DNA of 64,000 nt from positions 34,261 to 98,260 of the forward strand of contig NZ_BMRK01000012.1 in the NCBI RefSeq assembly GCF_014648595.1, in the 5' to 3' direction. The notes under the pieces were generated by a model that saw nothing but the letters and a program-made list of their open reading frames with translations, had not been told where the DNA came from and ran no database searches. Shown in pieces: positions 52,386-62,744 of the stretch. Source of the stretch: Nocardioides luteus. Lineage in GTDB: Bacteria > Actinomycetota > Actinomycetes > Propionibacteriales > Nocardioidaceae. Positions within the stretch are counted from its first letter, which is position 1. Each line of letters starts with the position of its first letter. The position numbers and the translations under genes are program-made.

Positions 52386-52991
52386 TCAGGCGTGCTGGGT
52401 GACCGGCTTGAAGGAGGGCCGGGTGGCCTCGTACGCCGCGATGTCCTCGTCGTGGGACAGCGTGATGCCGATGTCGTCGAGGCCCTCGAGCAGGCGCCAG
52501 CGGGTGTAGTCGTCGATGTCGAAGGAGTCCTCGATGGCGTCGGCGCCCTCACCGGCGCGGACGGTGCGCGACTCGAGGTCGACGGTGACGTGCGCGCCGG
52601 GGTTGTCGTCGAGGTAGTCCCAGAGGCGCTGGACGACCTTCTCGTCGACCTTCGCCGCGAGCAGCCCGGCCTTGCCGGAGTTGCCGCGGAAGATGTCGCC
52701 GAAGCGGCTCGAGATGACGACCCGGAAGCCGTAGTCCATCAGCGCCCAGACGGCGTGCTCACGCGAGGAGCCGGTGCCGAAGTCGGGGCCGGCGACGAGC
52801 ACGGAGGCCCCGGCGTACGCCTCGTTGTTGAGGACGAAGGTCGGGTCGTTGCGCCAGGCGGCGAAGAGGCCGTCCTCGAAGCCGGTGCGGGTGACCCGCT
52901 TGAGGTAGACGGCAGGGATGATCTGGTCGGTGTCGACGTTGCTGCGGCGCAGCGGGACGCCGACGCCGGAGTGGGTGGTGAACTTGTCCAT
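52386..52991 (-). CDS. leuD: 3-isopropylmalate dehydratase small subunit
   Basis: With LeuC isomerises 2-isopropylmalate to 3-isopropylmalate in leucine synthesis. The 201 residues start [44 protein letters not shown] and [19 protein letters not shown] are the substrate-recognition loops. Lies 19 bp after leuC. Confidence 0.97.
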   Translation of the reverse strand: MDKFTTHSGVGVPLRRSNVDTDQIIPAVYLKRVTRTGFEDGLFAAWRNDPTFVLNNEAYAGASVLVAGPDFGTGSSREHAVWALMDYGFRVVISSRFGDIFRGNSGKAGLLAAKVDEKVVQRLWDYLDDNPGAHVTVDLESRTVRAGEGADAIEDSFDIDDYTRWRLLEGLDDIGITLSHDEDIAAYEATRPSFKPVTQHA

Positions 52992-53010
52992 GGTGCTCAG
53001 TCGCTCCGTA

Positions 53011-54423
53011 TCAGGCGTTGGCGAGAGTCAGGTCGGCGGGCGAGGAGAGGGTGCCGCGTACGGCGGTGGCGGCGGCCACCTCCGGCGAGACCAGGTGGGT
53101 GCGACCACCCTTGCCCTGGCGGCCCTCGAAGTTGCGGTTGGACGTGGAGGCCGACCGCTCGCCGGGGGCGAGCGTGTCGGGGTTCATGCCCAGGCACATC
53201 GAGCAGCCCGCACCGCGCCACTCGGCTCCGGCGTCGAGGAAGATCTTGTGGAGACCCTCCTCCTCGGCCTGGAGGCGTACCTTCGCCGAGCCCGGCACGA
53301 CCAGGAAGCGGGTGCCGTCGGCGACGCGGTGACCCTGGATGATGTCCGCGGCCGTACGCAGGTCCTCCATGCGCCCGTTGGTGCAGGAGCCCAGGAAGAC
53401 GGTGTCGATGTGCACCTCGCGCATCGGGGTGCCGGCCTCGAGACCCATGTAGGTCAGCGCCTTCTCGGCGGCGAGCTTCGCGTCAGGGTCCTCGAAGTCC
53501 TCGGGGCTCGGGACGGAGGCGCCCAGCGGGACGCCCTGGCCCGGGTTGGTGCCCCAGGTGACGAACGGGGTGACCTCGTCGGCGTCGATCACGATCTCCT
53601 TGTCGAAGACCGCGTCCTCGTCGGTGACCAGCGACTTCCAGTGCGCGACGGCCTGGTCCCACTCGGCGCCCTTGGGTGCCTCGGGCTTGTCCTGGATGTA
53701 GGCGAAGGTGGTCTCGTCGGGGGCGATCATGCCGGCCTTGGCGCCCCACTCGATCGACATGTTGCAGATCGTCATCCGGGCCTCCATGGAGAGCGCACGG
53801 ATCGCCTCACCGCGATACTCCACGATGTAGCCCTGACCGCCACCGGTGCCGGTCTTGGAGATCAGCGTCAGGATCAGGTCCTTGGCGCTGACGCCCTCGG
53901 GCAGGGTGCCGTTGACGGTGACGGCCATCGTCTTGGGCTTGTCCTGCATCAACGTCTGGGTGGCCAGCACGTGCTCGACCTCGGAGGTGCCGATGCCGAA
54001 CGCGATGGCACCGAACGCGCCGTGCGTGGACGTGTGGGAGTCACCGCAGACGATGGTCATGCCCGGCTGGGTGAGACCCAGCTGGGGACCGACCACGTGC
54101 ACGATGCCCTGCTCGGCGTCGCCGAGGGGGTGGAGACGTACGCCGAACTCCTCGGTGTTCTTGCGCAGCGTCTCGACCTGCGTGCGGCTGACCGGGTCGG
54201 CGATCGGCTTGTCCCAGTCGACGGTGGGGACGTTGTGGTCCTCGGTGGCGATGGTGAGGTCGGGGCGGCGCACCTTGCGACCGGCCAGGCGCAGGCCGTC
54301 GAAGGCCTGCGGACTCGTCACCTCGTGGATGAGGTGAAGGTCGATGTAGAGGAGATCCGGCTCTCCTGCGGTCGACCGGACGACATGCTCGTCCCACACC
54401 TTCTCCGACAAGGTCCTGCCCAT
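53011..54423 (-). CDS. leuC: 3-isopropylmalate dehydratase large subunit
   Basis: The 470-residue iron-sulfur subunit of isopropylmalate isomerase. Cysteines for the 4Fe-4S cluster are in [13 protein letters not shown] and [26 protein letters not shown] is also typical. Start taken at ATG 54423, with GGAG eight bases upstream; ATG 54444 is in frame but has no ribosome site. A 6-bp hairpin CCGCGT/ACGCGG (54476-54491) lies in its leader. Divergent from ndgR, the usual regulator. Confidence 0.96.
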   Translation of the reverse strand: MGRTLSEKVWDEHVVRSTAGEPDLLYIDLHLIHEVTSPQAFDGLRLAGRKVRRPDLTIATEDHNVPTVDWDKPIADPVSRTQVETLRKNTEEFGVRLHPLGDAEQGIVHVVGPQLGLTQPGMTIVCGDSHTSTHGAFGAIAFGIGTSEVEHVLATQTLMQDKPKTMAVTVNGTLPEGVSAKDLILTLISKTGTGGGQGYIVEYRGEAIRALSMEARMTICNMSIEWGAKAGMIAPDETTFAYIQDKPEAPKGAEWDQAVAHWKSLVTDEDAVFDKEIVIDADEVTPFVTWGTNPGQGVPLGASVPSPEDFEDPDAKLAAEKALTYMGLEAGTPMREVHIDTVFLGSCTNGRMEDLRTAADIIQGHRVADGTRFLVVPGSAKVRLQAEEEGLHKIFLDAGAEWRGAGCSMCLGMNPDTLAPGERSASTSNRNFEGRQGKGGRTHLVSPEVAAATAVRGTLSSPADLTLANA

Positions 54424-54533
54424 GACACGTTCTCCATCTGGCATCTTGGTCTGTAGTGGCCAGCGGCGGGTGTTTCCGCGTATGAACGCGGTGTCAGATC
54501 CGCCACTTCCAGTCTGCTTCTACGACCCTAACG

Positions 54534-54562
54534 TTGCATCTCAGGTTCTGAGAAGTTAGTCT
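54534..54562 (+). promoter_or_regulatory. ndgR promoter with internal operator-like palindrome
   Basis: TTGCAT (54534-54539) and TAGTCT (54557-54562) are spaced 17 bases apart; the start of transcription would fall at the A of the ATG at 54569, so the mRNA is probably leaderless. The palindrome TCTCAG-GTT-CTGAGA (54539-54553) lies between the two boxes, suitable for autoregulation. Confidence 0.6.
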
Positions 54563-54568
54563 TGCGAT

Positions 54569-55291
54569 ATGGACAGTTCCAGCGGTGTGGGCGTGCTCGA
54601 CAAGGCCGCCCTTGTGCTCACAGCTCTCGAATCCGGCCCGGCGACCCTGGCAGGTCTGGTCGCAGGAACGGGCCTCGCCCGCCCGACCGCGCACCGCCTG
54701 GCGGTCGCACTCGAGCACCACCGTCTGGTCGCCCGTGACATGCAGGGCCGCTTCGTCCTCGGCCCCCGGCTGGCCGAGCTCTCCGCCGCCGCCGGCGAGG
54801 ACCGGCTGCTCGCCACCGCCGGCCCGGTGCTGGCGCGTCTGCGCGACATCACCGGCGAGTCCGCGCAGCTGTGGCGCCGCCAGGGCGACTTCCGTGTCTG
54901 CGTCGCCGCCGCCGAGCGGCCCTCGGGTCTCCGCGACACCATCCCGGTTGGCTCCCAGCTCACCATGCGCGCCGGGTCGGCCGCTCAGATACTGATCGCC
55001 TGGGAGGACCCCGAGCGCCTCCACCGTGGCCTGCAGAACGCAGCCTTCTCCGCCGCCGCCCTCTCCGGCATCCGCCGCCGCGGCTGGGCCCAGTCGATCG
55101 GCGAGCGCGAGGCCGGCGTCGCCTCGGTCTCTGCTCCGGTCCGCTCCCCCGGCGGCAAGGTCATCGCCGCCGTCTCCGTCTCCGGCCCCCTCGAGCGCCT
55201 CAGCCGCCAGCCCGGCAAGATGCACGCTCCTGCTGTGCTCGCTGCTGCCGATCGGCTCTCCGAGTCGCTCCGGCGCGCGGCTGCTGAGTAA
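54569..55291 (+). CDS. ndgR: IclR-family regulator of leucine genes (NdgR/LtbR-like)
   Basis: A 240-residue DNA-binding regulator. The winged helix is in residues about 8-60 (LAGLVAGTGLARPTAHRLAVAL), followed by the effector domain (GDFRVCVAAAERPSGLRDTIPVG, AGSAAQILIAW, SVSAPVRSPGGKVIAAVSVSGP). IclR regulators divergent from leuCD control leucine synthesis in Streptomyces and Corynebacterium. No ribosome site precedes the ATG, agreeing with a leaderless message. Confidence 0.92.
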   Translation: MDSSSGVGVLDKAALVLTALESGPATLAGLVAGTGLARPTAHRLAVALEHHRLVARDMQGRFVLGPRLAELSAAAGEDRLLATAGPVLARLRDITGESAQLWRRQGDFRVCVAAAERPSGLRDTIPVGSQLTMRAGSAAQILIAWEDPERLHRGLQNAAFSAAALSGIRRRGWAQSIGEREAGVASVSAPVRSPGGKVIAAVSVSGPLERLSRQPGKMHAPAVLAAADRLSESLRRAAAE

Positions 55292-55311
55292 CTTCTGTCA
55301 CTTCAGCCCCA

Positions 55312-55399
55312 TGAATACCCGGTTGACCGGGTATTCATGGACTTGACGGGTGTTTCAGTGCCCGTCAAGTCCAGGGATACCCGGTCGACCGGGTATCCC
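55312..55399. repeat. Palindrome-hairpin element, copy C (two palindromes)
   Basis: A 26-bp near-palindrome (TGAATACCCGG..., 55312-55337), a perfect 13-bp stem TGGACTTGACGGG/CCCGTCAAGTCCA (55338-55373), and the same 26-bp palindrome as copies A and B (55374-55399). It lies 20 bp after the ndgR stop and 13 bp from the convergent lipoprotein stop, a position fit for a bidirectional terminator. Confidence 0.9.
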
Positions 55400-55412
55400 T
55401 GGGAACAGCCCC

Positions 55413-55862
55413 TCACGCACAGATCTCCCGCACCGCATCCCGCACAGCCCGAAAATCCTCGGCCCGGCTCTGCTCCTTCTCGAGCCCCACGATCGCCGCG
55501 ACGTCGTAGTCGTCGAAGAGCCGGGGCCGGGCGTCCTCGAGGTCACCGGCGACGAGCACGATCACGCCGGCCGCGGTGCTCTCCGCGAACCGCACCGACC
55601 AGGTCGGCTGCTGGAGCCCGCCGACACGCTCGATCGTGCTCTTCGCCTGGTCGCTCGAGACGTCCTGATCGCAGGTCACCCGGCCGTTGACGAGGAGCTC
55701 GTCCTCGGTCCGGTCCGGGCTCGAGCTCGACCTGGCCGGAGGCTCAGGCTCGACCGAGCCGACGGACTCCGACCCGCAGCCGGCGAGGCCGGAGAGGCCG
55801 GCGACGGCAGTGAGGAGCGCGACGGCCGCCAGCGGCGTACGCCACCCGAGAGATCTGGCCAT
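55413..55862 (-). CDS. Predicted lipoprotein
   Basis: A 149-residue exported protein. The N-terminus MARSLGWRTPLAAVALLTAV ends in the lipobox LAGC (Cys 28), followed by a Ser/Pro/Glu-rich linker and a small domain with two further cysteines (RVTCDQD near 63, REIC at the C-terminus) that may form a disulfide. No family recognised. Its ATG shares one base with the ogt stop (TGATG), so it is translated with the DNA repair genes. Confidence 0.8.
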   Translation of the reverse strand: MARSLGWRTPLAAVALLTAVAGLSGLAGCGSESVGSVEPEPPARSSSSPDRTEDELLVNGRVTCDQDVSSDQAKSTIERVGGLQQPTWSVRFAESTAAGVIVLVAGDLEDARPRLFDDYDVAAIVGLEKEQSRAEDFRAVRDAVREICA

Positions 55863-56341
55863 CAGAAGAGCGCACCGCTCTCCAGGCCGAGGAGCGTCGT
55901 CTTGCGGTCCAGCCCGCCGGCGTAGCCGGTCAGGGAGCCGTTCGCGCCAACGACGCGGTGGCACGGGATGACGATCGGGATCGGGTTCCTGCCGTTGGCG
56001 AGCCCGACCGCGCGGGCGCCGTGGCCGGTCAGGTCGAGACGGCCGGCGATCTGCCCGTAGGAGCAGGTCGTGCCGTACTCGATCTTCTGCAGCTGCTCCC
56101 ACACCCGCGTCTGGAACGCGGTCCCGGAGGGTGCGAGCGGCAGGTCGAAGGTGGTGCGGTCGCCGGCGAAGTACTCGGCGAGCTGCCGGGCGCACTCAAG
56201 GAGCAGCGGGTCGGAGTCGTCGCGCTCACCGCGCGGCCGGCCCTCGGCGTACAGCGCGGGCATGAAGTCGATCGCGGTGATCGCACCGTCGTGGGCGACC
56301 AGCCGGAGCTGGCCGACCGGCGAGTCGATCAGGGTCCACAT
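55862..56341 (-). CDS. ogt: Methylated-DNA--protein-cysteine methyltransferase
   Basis: A 159-residue suicide repair protein that takes the alkyl group from O6-alkylguanine onto its Cys. The active site is IPIVIPCHRVVGANG, with GTAFQTRVWEQLQKIEYGTTCSYGQIA before it and GYAGGLDRKTTLLGLE after. Coupled by TGATG overlaps to alkA upstream and the lipoprotein gene downstream. Confidence 0.96.
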   Translation of the reverse strand: MWTLIDSPVGQLRLVAHDGAITAIDFMPALYAEGRPRGERDDSDPLLLECARQLAEYFAGDRTTFDLPLAPSGTAFQTRVWEQLQKIEYGTTCSYGQIAGRLDLTGHGARAVGLANGRNPIPIVIPCHRVVGANGSLTGYAGGLDRKTTLLGLESGALF

Positions 56342-57825
56342 CAGAGTTCCTCCAAGGGGGTCAGTGAAGTCCACAGGTAGAGCAGGGCGTACGAGCGCCA
56401 CGGCCGCCACGCGGCCACATCCGCCGCGGGCGCACCGAGCACTTCCAGCGCTCGTCGGATGCCGACGTCGGTCGGCAGGAAGACGTCGGGGTGGCCGAGC
56501 GCGCGCAGGGCGACGTAGTCGGCGGTCCAGGGCCCGACACCGGGCAGGCTGAGCAGCTGCTCGCGCACGACGTCGCGGTCGGTGCCACGGTCGAGCTGGA
56601 GCTCGCCGGAGGCGAGGGCTGCGGCCAGGCCGGTGACGGCACGGCCTCGTGAGCGGGGCATCGGCATCCCGGCCGGGTCGGCCGCGGCCAGGGTCTCCGC
56701 GGACGGGAAGAGGTGGGTGAGGCCGTCGATGTCGGTGGTGATCGGGCGGCCGTGCTCGGCGACGATCCCCGCCAGCACCGTGCGCGCGCCGGCGACCGAG
56801 ACCTGCTGTCCCACGATCGTACGCAGCGCCAGCTCGCCCCCGCAGACCGTGCCCGGCACGCGCAGCCCCGGCAGTGCCTTGGCCAGCGGGCCGATGATCT
56901 CGTCGACGAAGACCTCCGCGATCGCGCGCGGGTCGCAGTCGGCGTCGACGAGACGCCGCGCGCGTTCGACGGCTGCGGTGGTGTCGCGCAGGTCGGCGAG
57001 CTTGAAGGTGGCGTGGACGAAACCGGTCTCGCCCTCGGGGATGTCGGTGAGCTCGATGCGGAGCGTTCCCGGTCCGTTGGGCAGGTCGAGGGTGCGGGCG
57101 AACCAGAGCCGGCCGTTGTCCACGCCGCCGGCCTCGACGCCGGGGACGAGATGGTCACGGAGGAAGGCGTGCAGAGCTCGGCCGGCGAACGGGGTGCGCA
57201 CGGCGAGCCGCAGCGAGATCGTCCCGTCGGCCCGGCGCCGCGACCCGCGGCGGCCGCGGAGCTCGGTCGGCGAGGCCGCATAGACCTCGCGGACGGTGTC
57301 GTTGAATTGGCGTACGCTCGAGAAACCGGCGGCGAAGGCGATGTCGGCGAAGCCGAGCTCGGTGGTCTCGACCAGCGTCCGCGCCGTCTGTGCGCGCCGT
57401 GCTCGAGCGAGCGCCAGCGGGCCGGCGCCGAGCTCAGTGGTGAGCAGCCGGGTCAGGTGGCGGGGCGAGTAGCCGACCCGGCGGGCGAGTCCCTCGACCC
57501 CCTCCCGGTCGACGACGCCGTCGGCGATCAGCCGCATCGCCCGCCCCGCCAGCGTGGCCGCGACGTCCCACTCCGGGCTGCCCGGGGTGGCGTCGGGTCG
57601 GCAGCGCTTGCAGGCGCGGTAGCCGGCCGCCTGGGCCGCGGCCGCGGTGCGATGGAAGGAGACGTTGGTCAGCGCCGGGGTGCGGGCCGGGCACGAGGGG
57701 CGGCAGTAGATCCCGGTGGAGGCCACCGCCGTGTAGAAGATCCCGTCGAAGCGCCGGTCGCGCGAGCGTACGGCGCGGTAGCACGATTCGAAGTCGAGTC
57801 CGTTCACGCTCGTCGCTGTGTCCAT
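56341..57825 (-). CDS. alkA: Ada-AlkA fusion: methyl-sensing regulator and 3-methyladenine glycosylase
   Basis: A 494-residue protein. Residues about 10-85 are the Ada zinc domain with CYRAVRSRDRRFDGIF, STGIYCRPSCPARTP and CKRCRP (methyl-phosphotriester acceptor). Residues about 90-195 are an AraC-type helix-turn-helix (VGYSPRHLTRLL, FSSVRQFNDTVREV). Residues about 205-490 are the AlkA glycosylase with the helix-hairpin-helix LPGVGPWTADYVALRALG and catalytic Asp in LPTDVG. It senses methylation and probably activates its own operon with ogt. Confidence 0.95.
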   Translation of the reverse strand: MDTATSVNGLDFESCYRAVRSRDRRFDGIFYTAVASTGIYCRPSCPARTPALTNVSFHRTAAAAQAAGYRACKRCRPDATPGSPEWDVAATLAGRAMRLIADGVVDREGVEGLARRVGYSPRHLTRLLTTELGAGPLALARARRAQTARTLVETTELGFADIAFAAGFSSVRQFNDTVREVYAASPTELRGRRGSRRRADGTISLRLAVRTPFAGRALHAFLRDHLVPGVEAGGVDNGRLWFARTLDLPNGPGTLRIELTDIPEGETGFVHATFKLADLRDTTAAVERARRLVDADCDPRAIAEVFVDEIIGPLAKALPGLRVPGTVCGGELALRTIVGQQVSVAGARTVLAGIVAEHGRPITTDIDGLTHLFPSAETLAAADPAGMPMPRSRGRAVTGLAAALASGELQLDRGTDRDVVREQLLSLPGVGPWTADYVALRALGHPDVFLPTDVGIRRALEVLGAPAADVAAWRPWRSYALLYLWTSLTPLEEL

Positions 57826-57986
57826 GGGTTCTATGGTGCCGTGTTCGGAACGAAATTACGCGCGGATTTCGGACAGCGCCTTCCTCATGGTTTCACAATG
57901 TCGTTACCTGAAGCAGCAACCTCTCGGCTCACTGAGGCGTAGAACTCGTGAGGGCTGCTCACCGTGGCGGCGATCGAGGGAGGGTG

Positions 57987-59171
57987 ATGGGGACCGAAGC
58001 AGGGTCGGGCACGCGGACTGTGGTGCTGACCGTCGTGGTCACGATGCTGTTCCTCGCGGTCGGCACCGGGATCGCCACCTGGGCGTTCTACAGCCGGCTC
58101 AACCGCAACCTCGACTCGGTCGGCGACATCCCGCACCTGGTCGACGAACCCGAGGCGAAGGACGAGGGGCAGGGGCCGAAGCAGCCGCTCAACATCTTGA
58201 TCCTGGGCACCGACGGACGTGACTGCAAGGGCTGCTCGATCGACGGCGAGGGCGGTTCCGGTGGCTCGGACAGCACGATCCTGCTCCACGTCGCCGCCGA
58301 CCGGAAGTCGGCCTACGGCGTCTCGATCCCCCGCGACGCCCTCGTCGACCGGCCCGAGTGCACCGCACCCGACGGGGACACGATCCCCGAGGCCAGCGAT
58401 GTGATGTGGAACCAGGCCTACTCGGTCGGCGGACCGATCTGCACCGCCCGTCAGACCGAGCTCCTCACCGGCATCCCGATCGACCACTACATCGCGCTGG
58501 ACTTCGCCGGCTTCCGCGGCATGGTCGACGCCGTCGGCGGCGTGAAGATCTGCATCCCGGAGGCGATCGACGACAAGGAGCACAACATCTTCCTGCCCGC
58601 GGGCACCCGCAACCTGCGCGGGAAGCAGGCGCTGGACTACGTACGCAACCGCTCCTCCACGCCGAACGCCGACCTGGGCCGGATGCGCCGTCAGCAGTAC
58701 TTCCTGACCGCGCTCGCCACCAAGGTCCTCTCCGCCGGCACGCTGGCTCGGCCGAGCCGGCTCGCGGCCTTCGCGACCGAGCTCTCCAAGTCGATCACCA
58801 CGGATGTCGAGACCGTCGCCGGGCTGGCCGAGATGGCCGGTGAGATGCGCGACGTCGACCCGGCGAGCATCGAGTTCGAGACCGTGCCCAACCGGGCCTT
58901 CCCGACCGGCGACCCCCACTGGGGCCGGCTCGAGATCCTCCCGGAGGCCGAGGAGCTGTGGCAGCGGATGCTCGAGGACCGGCCGCTCCACGACCCGGCG
59001 GCGGCTGTCACTGACCCGTCTTCACCGACGTCACCGCGCTCCCCCAAGGAGTCGGCGACCACCGGGGATCCCCAGGTCAGCACTTCGCCCGAAAAGCGTC
59101 CGGCGGACGCAGTGAGCCCCGAGGACAAGGAGAAGGACGCCGCCGACAACGGCCTCTGCTCACCTGCCTGA
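57987..59171 (+). CDS. LytR-CpsA-Psr (LCP) family glycopolymer ligase
   Basis: Attaches wall polymers such as teichoic acids or arabinogalactan to peptidoglycan. The 394 residues have one membrane helix (residues 9-31) and an LCP domain: LNILILGTDGRD, SDSTILLHVAADRKSAYGVSIPRD with the essential Arg, and LDYVRNRSSTPNADLGRMRRQQ. The C-terminal 70 residues are a Pro/Ser/Glu-rich tail without a LytR_C domain. ATG start after a GGAGGG site (GTG one codon upstream is possible). Fits the surface-glycan content of the window. Confidence 0.9.
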   Translation: MGTEAGSGTRTVVLTVVVTMLFLAVGTGIATWAFYSRLNRNLDSVGDIPHLVDEPEAKDEGQGPKQPLNILILGTDGRDCKGCSIDGEGGSGGSDSTILLHVAADRKSAYGVSIPRDALVDRPECTAPDGDTIPEASDVMWNQAYSVGGPICTARQTELLTGIPIDHYIALDFAGFRGMVDAVGGVKICIPEAIDDKEHNIFLPAGTRNLRGKQALDYVRNRSSTPNADLGRMRRQQYFLTALATKVLSAGTLARPSRLAAFATELSKSITTDVETVAGLAEMAGEMRDVDPASIEFETVPNRAFPTGDPHWGRLEILPEAEELWQRMLEDRPLHDPAAAVTDPSSPTSPRSPKESATTGDPQVSTSPEKRPADAVSPEDKEKDAADNGLCSPA

Positions 59172-59194
59172 GTGTGATGTGATCCACTCACCTC

Positions 59195-60736
59195 ATGACC
59201 AACACCACGGTTCCCGTCGGGGTCGGCGCCCTCACCTTCGACCAGGTCGTCGCCGTCGCCCGTCACCAAGCACCCATCACCCTCACCGACGAGTCGCTGT
59301 TCGCGATGGCCACCAGCCGCGCGCTCATCGAGGACCTCGCTCACGACACCCGCCCCCACTACGGCATCTCGACCGGTTTCGGAGCGCTGGCCAACACCTC
59401 CATCCCGCCCGAGCACCGCGCCCAGCTGCAGGCCTCGCTGGTCCGTTCCCACGCGGCTTCCTCGGGCGCGGAGATCGAGAAGGAGGTCGTACGCGGCCTC
59501 ATGCTGCTGCGTCTCTCGACCCTCGCCACCGGCCGGACCGGCGTACGCCCCGAGGTGGCCGAGACCTACGCCGCGCTCCTCAACGCCCAGATCACGCCGG
59601 TGATCGGCGAGTACGGCTCGCTCGGCTGCTCCGGTGACCTCGCCCCGCTGGCCCACTGTGCGCTGGCCGCGATGGGTGAGGGCGAGGTACGCGATGCCCA
59701 CGGCGCACTCGTACCCGCCGCCGACGCACTCGCCGCCGCCGGGATCACCCCGGTGCAGCTGCGCGAGAAGGAGGGGCTGGCGCTGATCAACGGCACCGAC
59801 GGGATGCTGGCGATGCTCGTCCTGGCCCTCGCCGACCTGGACGACCTGGTGGCCACCGCCGACATCGCCGGCGCGCTCAGCATCGAGGGGCTCCAGGGCA
59901 CCGACACCGTCTTCGCCGAGGACCTCCAGGCGCTGCGTCCGCACGCCGGCCAGGCGACCTCGGCCGCCAACATCCGCGCGGTGCTGGCCGGCAGCGGGAT
60001 CGTCGCCGACCACCGCGGCACCGGCTTCACCCGGGTGCAGGACGCCTACTCGCTGCGCTGCGCGCCCCAGGTCCACGGCGCGGTTCGCGACACCATGGCG
60101 CATGCCGCCCGGGTGGCGCAGACCGAGCTCGCCAGCGCGGTGGACAACCCGGTCGTCACCCTCGACGGCCGCGTCGAGTCCAACGGCAACTTCCACGGGG
60201 CTCCGGTGGGCTACGTACTCGACTTCCTGGCCATCGCCACCGCCGATCTGGCCTCGATCTCCGAACGCCGCACCGACCGTTTCCTCGACAAGGCGCGCAA
60301 CCACGGGCTGCCCCCGTTCCTCGCCCACGACCCGGGCGTCGACTCGGGGCACATGATCGCGCAGTACACCCAGGCCGGGATCGTGTCCGACCTCAAGCGT
60401 CTCGCGGTCCCCGCGTCGGTCGACTCCATCCCGACCTCCGCGATGCAGGAGGACCACGTCTCGATGGGCTGGAACGCCGCCCGCAAGCTGCGCCGTGCGA
60501 TCGCAGGGGCGCAGCAGGTCGTCGCGATCGAGCTCCTCACCGCCGCGCGCGCGATCGACATGCGCAGCCCGGAGCGCCCCGGCGCCGTCGGCGCAGCGCT
60601 GGTCTCCGCGATCCGCGAGCTGGTCCCGGCTCCCGGCCCAGACCGCTTCCTCGCGCCCGACATCAAGTCCGTCGTCGGCCTCGTCACCAGTGGTGCGCTG
60701 CTGGCGAAGGCTCGTGAGCTGACCGAGATCCGCTGA
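59195..60736 (+). CDS. hutH: Histidine ammonia-lyase
   Basis: Removes ammonia from histidine to give urocanate, the first step of histidine use. The 513 residues carry YGISTGFGALANTSI, the MIO-forming motif in EYGSLGCSGDLAPLAH near residue 145 (Cys-Ser-Gly in place of the commoner Ala-Ser-Gly), NGTDGMLAM and QEDHVSMGWNAARKL. Followed by hutU after 186 bp containing two palindromes. Confidence 0.96.
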   Translation: MTNTTVPVGVGALTFDQVVAVARHQAPITLTDESLFAMATSRALIEDLAHDTRPHYGISTGFGALANTSIPPEHRAQLQASLVRSHAASSGAEIEKEVVRGLMLLRLSTLATGRTGVRPEVAETYAALLNAQITPVIGEYGSLGCSGDLAPLAHCALAAMGEGEVRDAHGALVPAADALAAAGITPVQLREKEGLALINGTDGMLAMLVLALADLDDLVATADIAGALSIEGLQGTDTVFAEDLQALRPHAGQATSAANIRAVLAGSGIVADHRGTGFTRVQDAYSLRCAPQVHGAVRDTMAHAARVAQTELASAVDNPVVTLDGRVESNGNFHGAPVGYVLDFLAIATADLASISERRTDRFLDKARNHGLPPFLAHDPGVDSGHMIAQYTQAGIVSDLKRLAVPASVDSIPTSAMQEDHVSMGWNAARKLRRAIAGAQQVVAIELLTAARAIDMRSPERPGAVGAALVSAIRELVPAPGPDRFLAPDIKSVVGLVTSGALLAKARELTEIR

Positions 60737-60760
60737 GCTGCTGGTCGGTGCGGGTGGCGG

Positions 60761-60789
60761 GCCAAATTCCCGCCATGGCGGGGAAATGG
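60761..60789. repeat. hut intergenic palindrome, copy 1
   Basis: The core CCCGCCATGGCGGG (60769-60782) is a perfect palindrome with AAATT/AAATG flanks, nested in a wider pair CGGGTGGCGGG (60751-60761) / CCCGCCACCCG (60798-60808). A possible terminator of hutH or operator. Confidence 0.8.
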
Positions 60790-60823
60790 AGCCCCAACCC
60801 GCCACCCGACCCGCAGATCTCGC

Positions 60824-60853
60824 GGCAAATTCCCGCCATGGCGGGTATTTGCC
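60824..60853. repeat. hut intergenic palindrome, copy 2
   Basis: A 30-bp inverted repeat with arms GGCAAATTCCCGCC and GGCGGGTATTTGCC (one mismatch) around the same core (60832-60845), exactly 63 bp (six helical turns) after copy 1 and 70 bp before the hutU start. Confidence 0.8.
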
Positions 60854-60922
60854 CCGCCCGAACGCACCCAGAACCAACTTTTCACCGGGCCGGGCTGACG
60901 CCCGATCCCCTGATGAGGTGAG

Positions 60923-62587
<1,665 letters not shown>

Positions 62588-62600
62588 GGCCGATAGGACT

Positions 62601-62709
62601 GTGTTGGTCTCGACACGTTCGGCCGCAGGCGGCCTCCCGGCTCGACCAGCGGTGCCTCCGCTGGTCGAGCCGCCGGAGCCGCTAGGCGGAGGCGTGTCGA
62701 GACCAACAC
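62601..62709. repeat. Intergenic palindromic repeat (reference copy)
   Basis: GTGTTGGTCTCGACAC (62601-62616) and its exact complement (62694-62709) bracket an inner hairpin CTCGACCAGCGG/CCGCTGGTCGAG (62641-62669). The right half shares 45 of 47 bases with the repeat within mutM. It fills most of the gap between hutU and the amidohydrolase gene. Confidence 0.92.
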
Positions 62710-62744
62710 CTCAGCGTCATCGAACGACCGACCCAAGGATCTGA

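Noticed and set aside
52276-52509. Small rightward open frame in the repeat array
   Set aside because: It is made of the inverted units and the antisense end of leuD, with no ribosome site.
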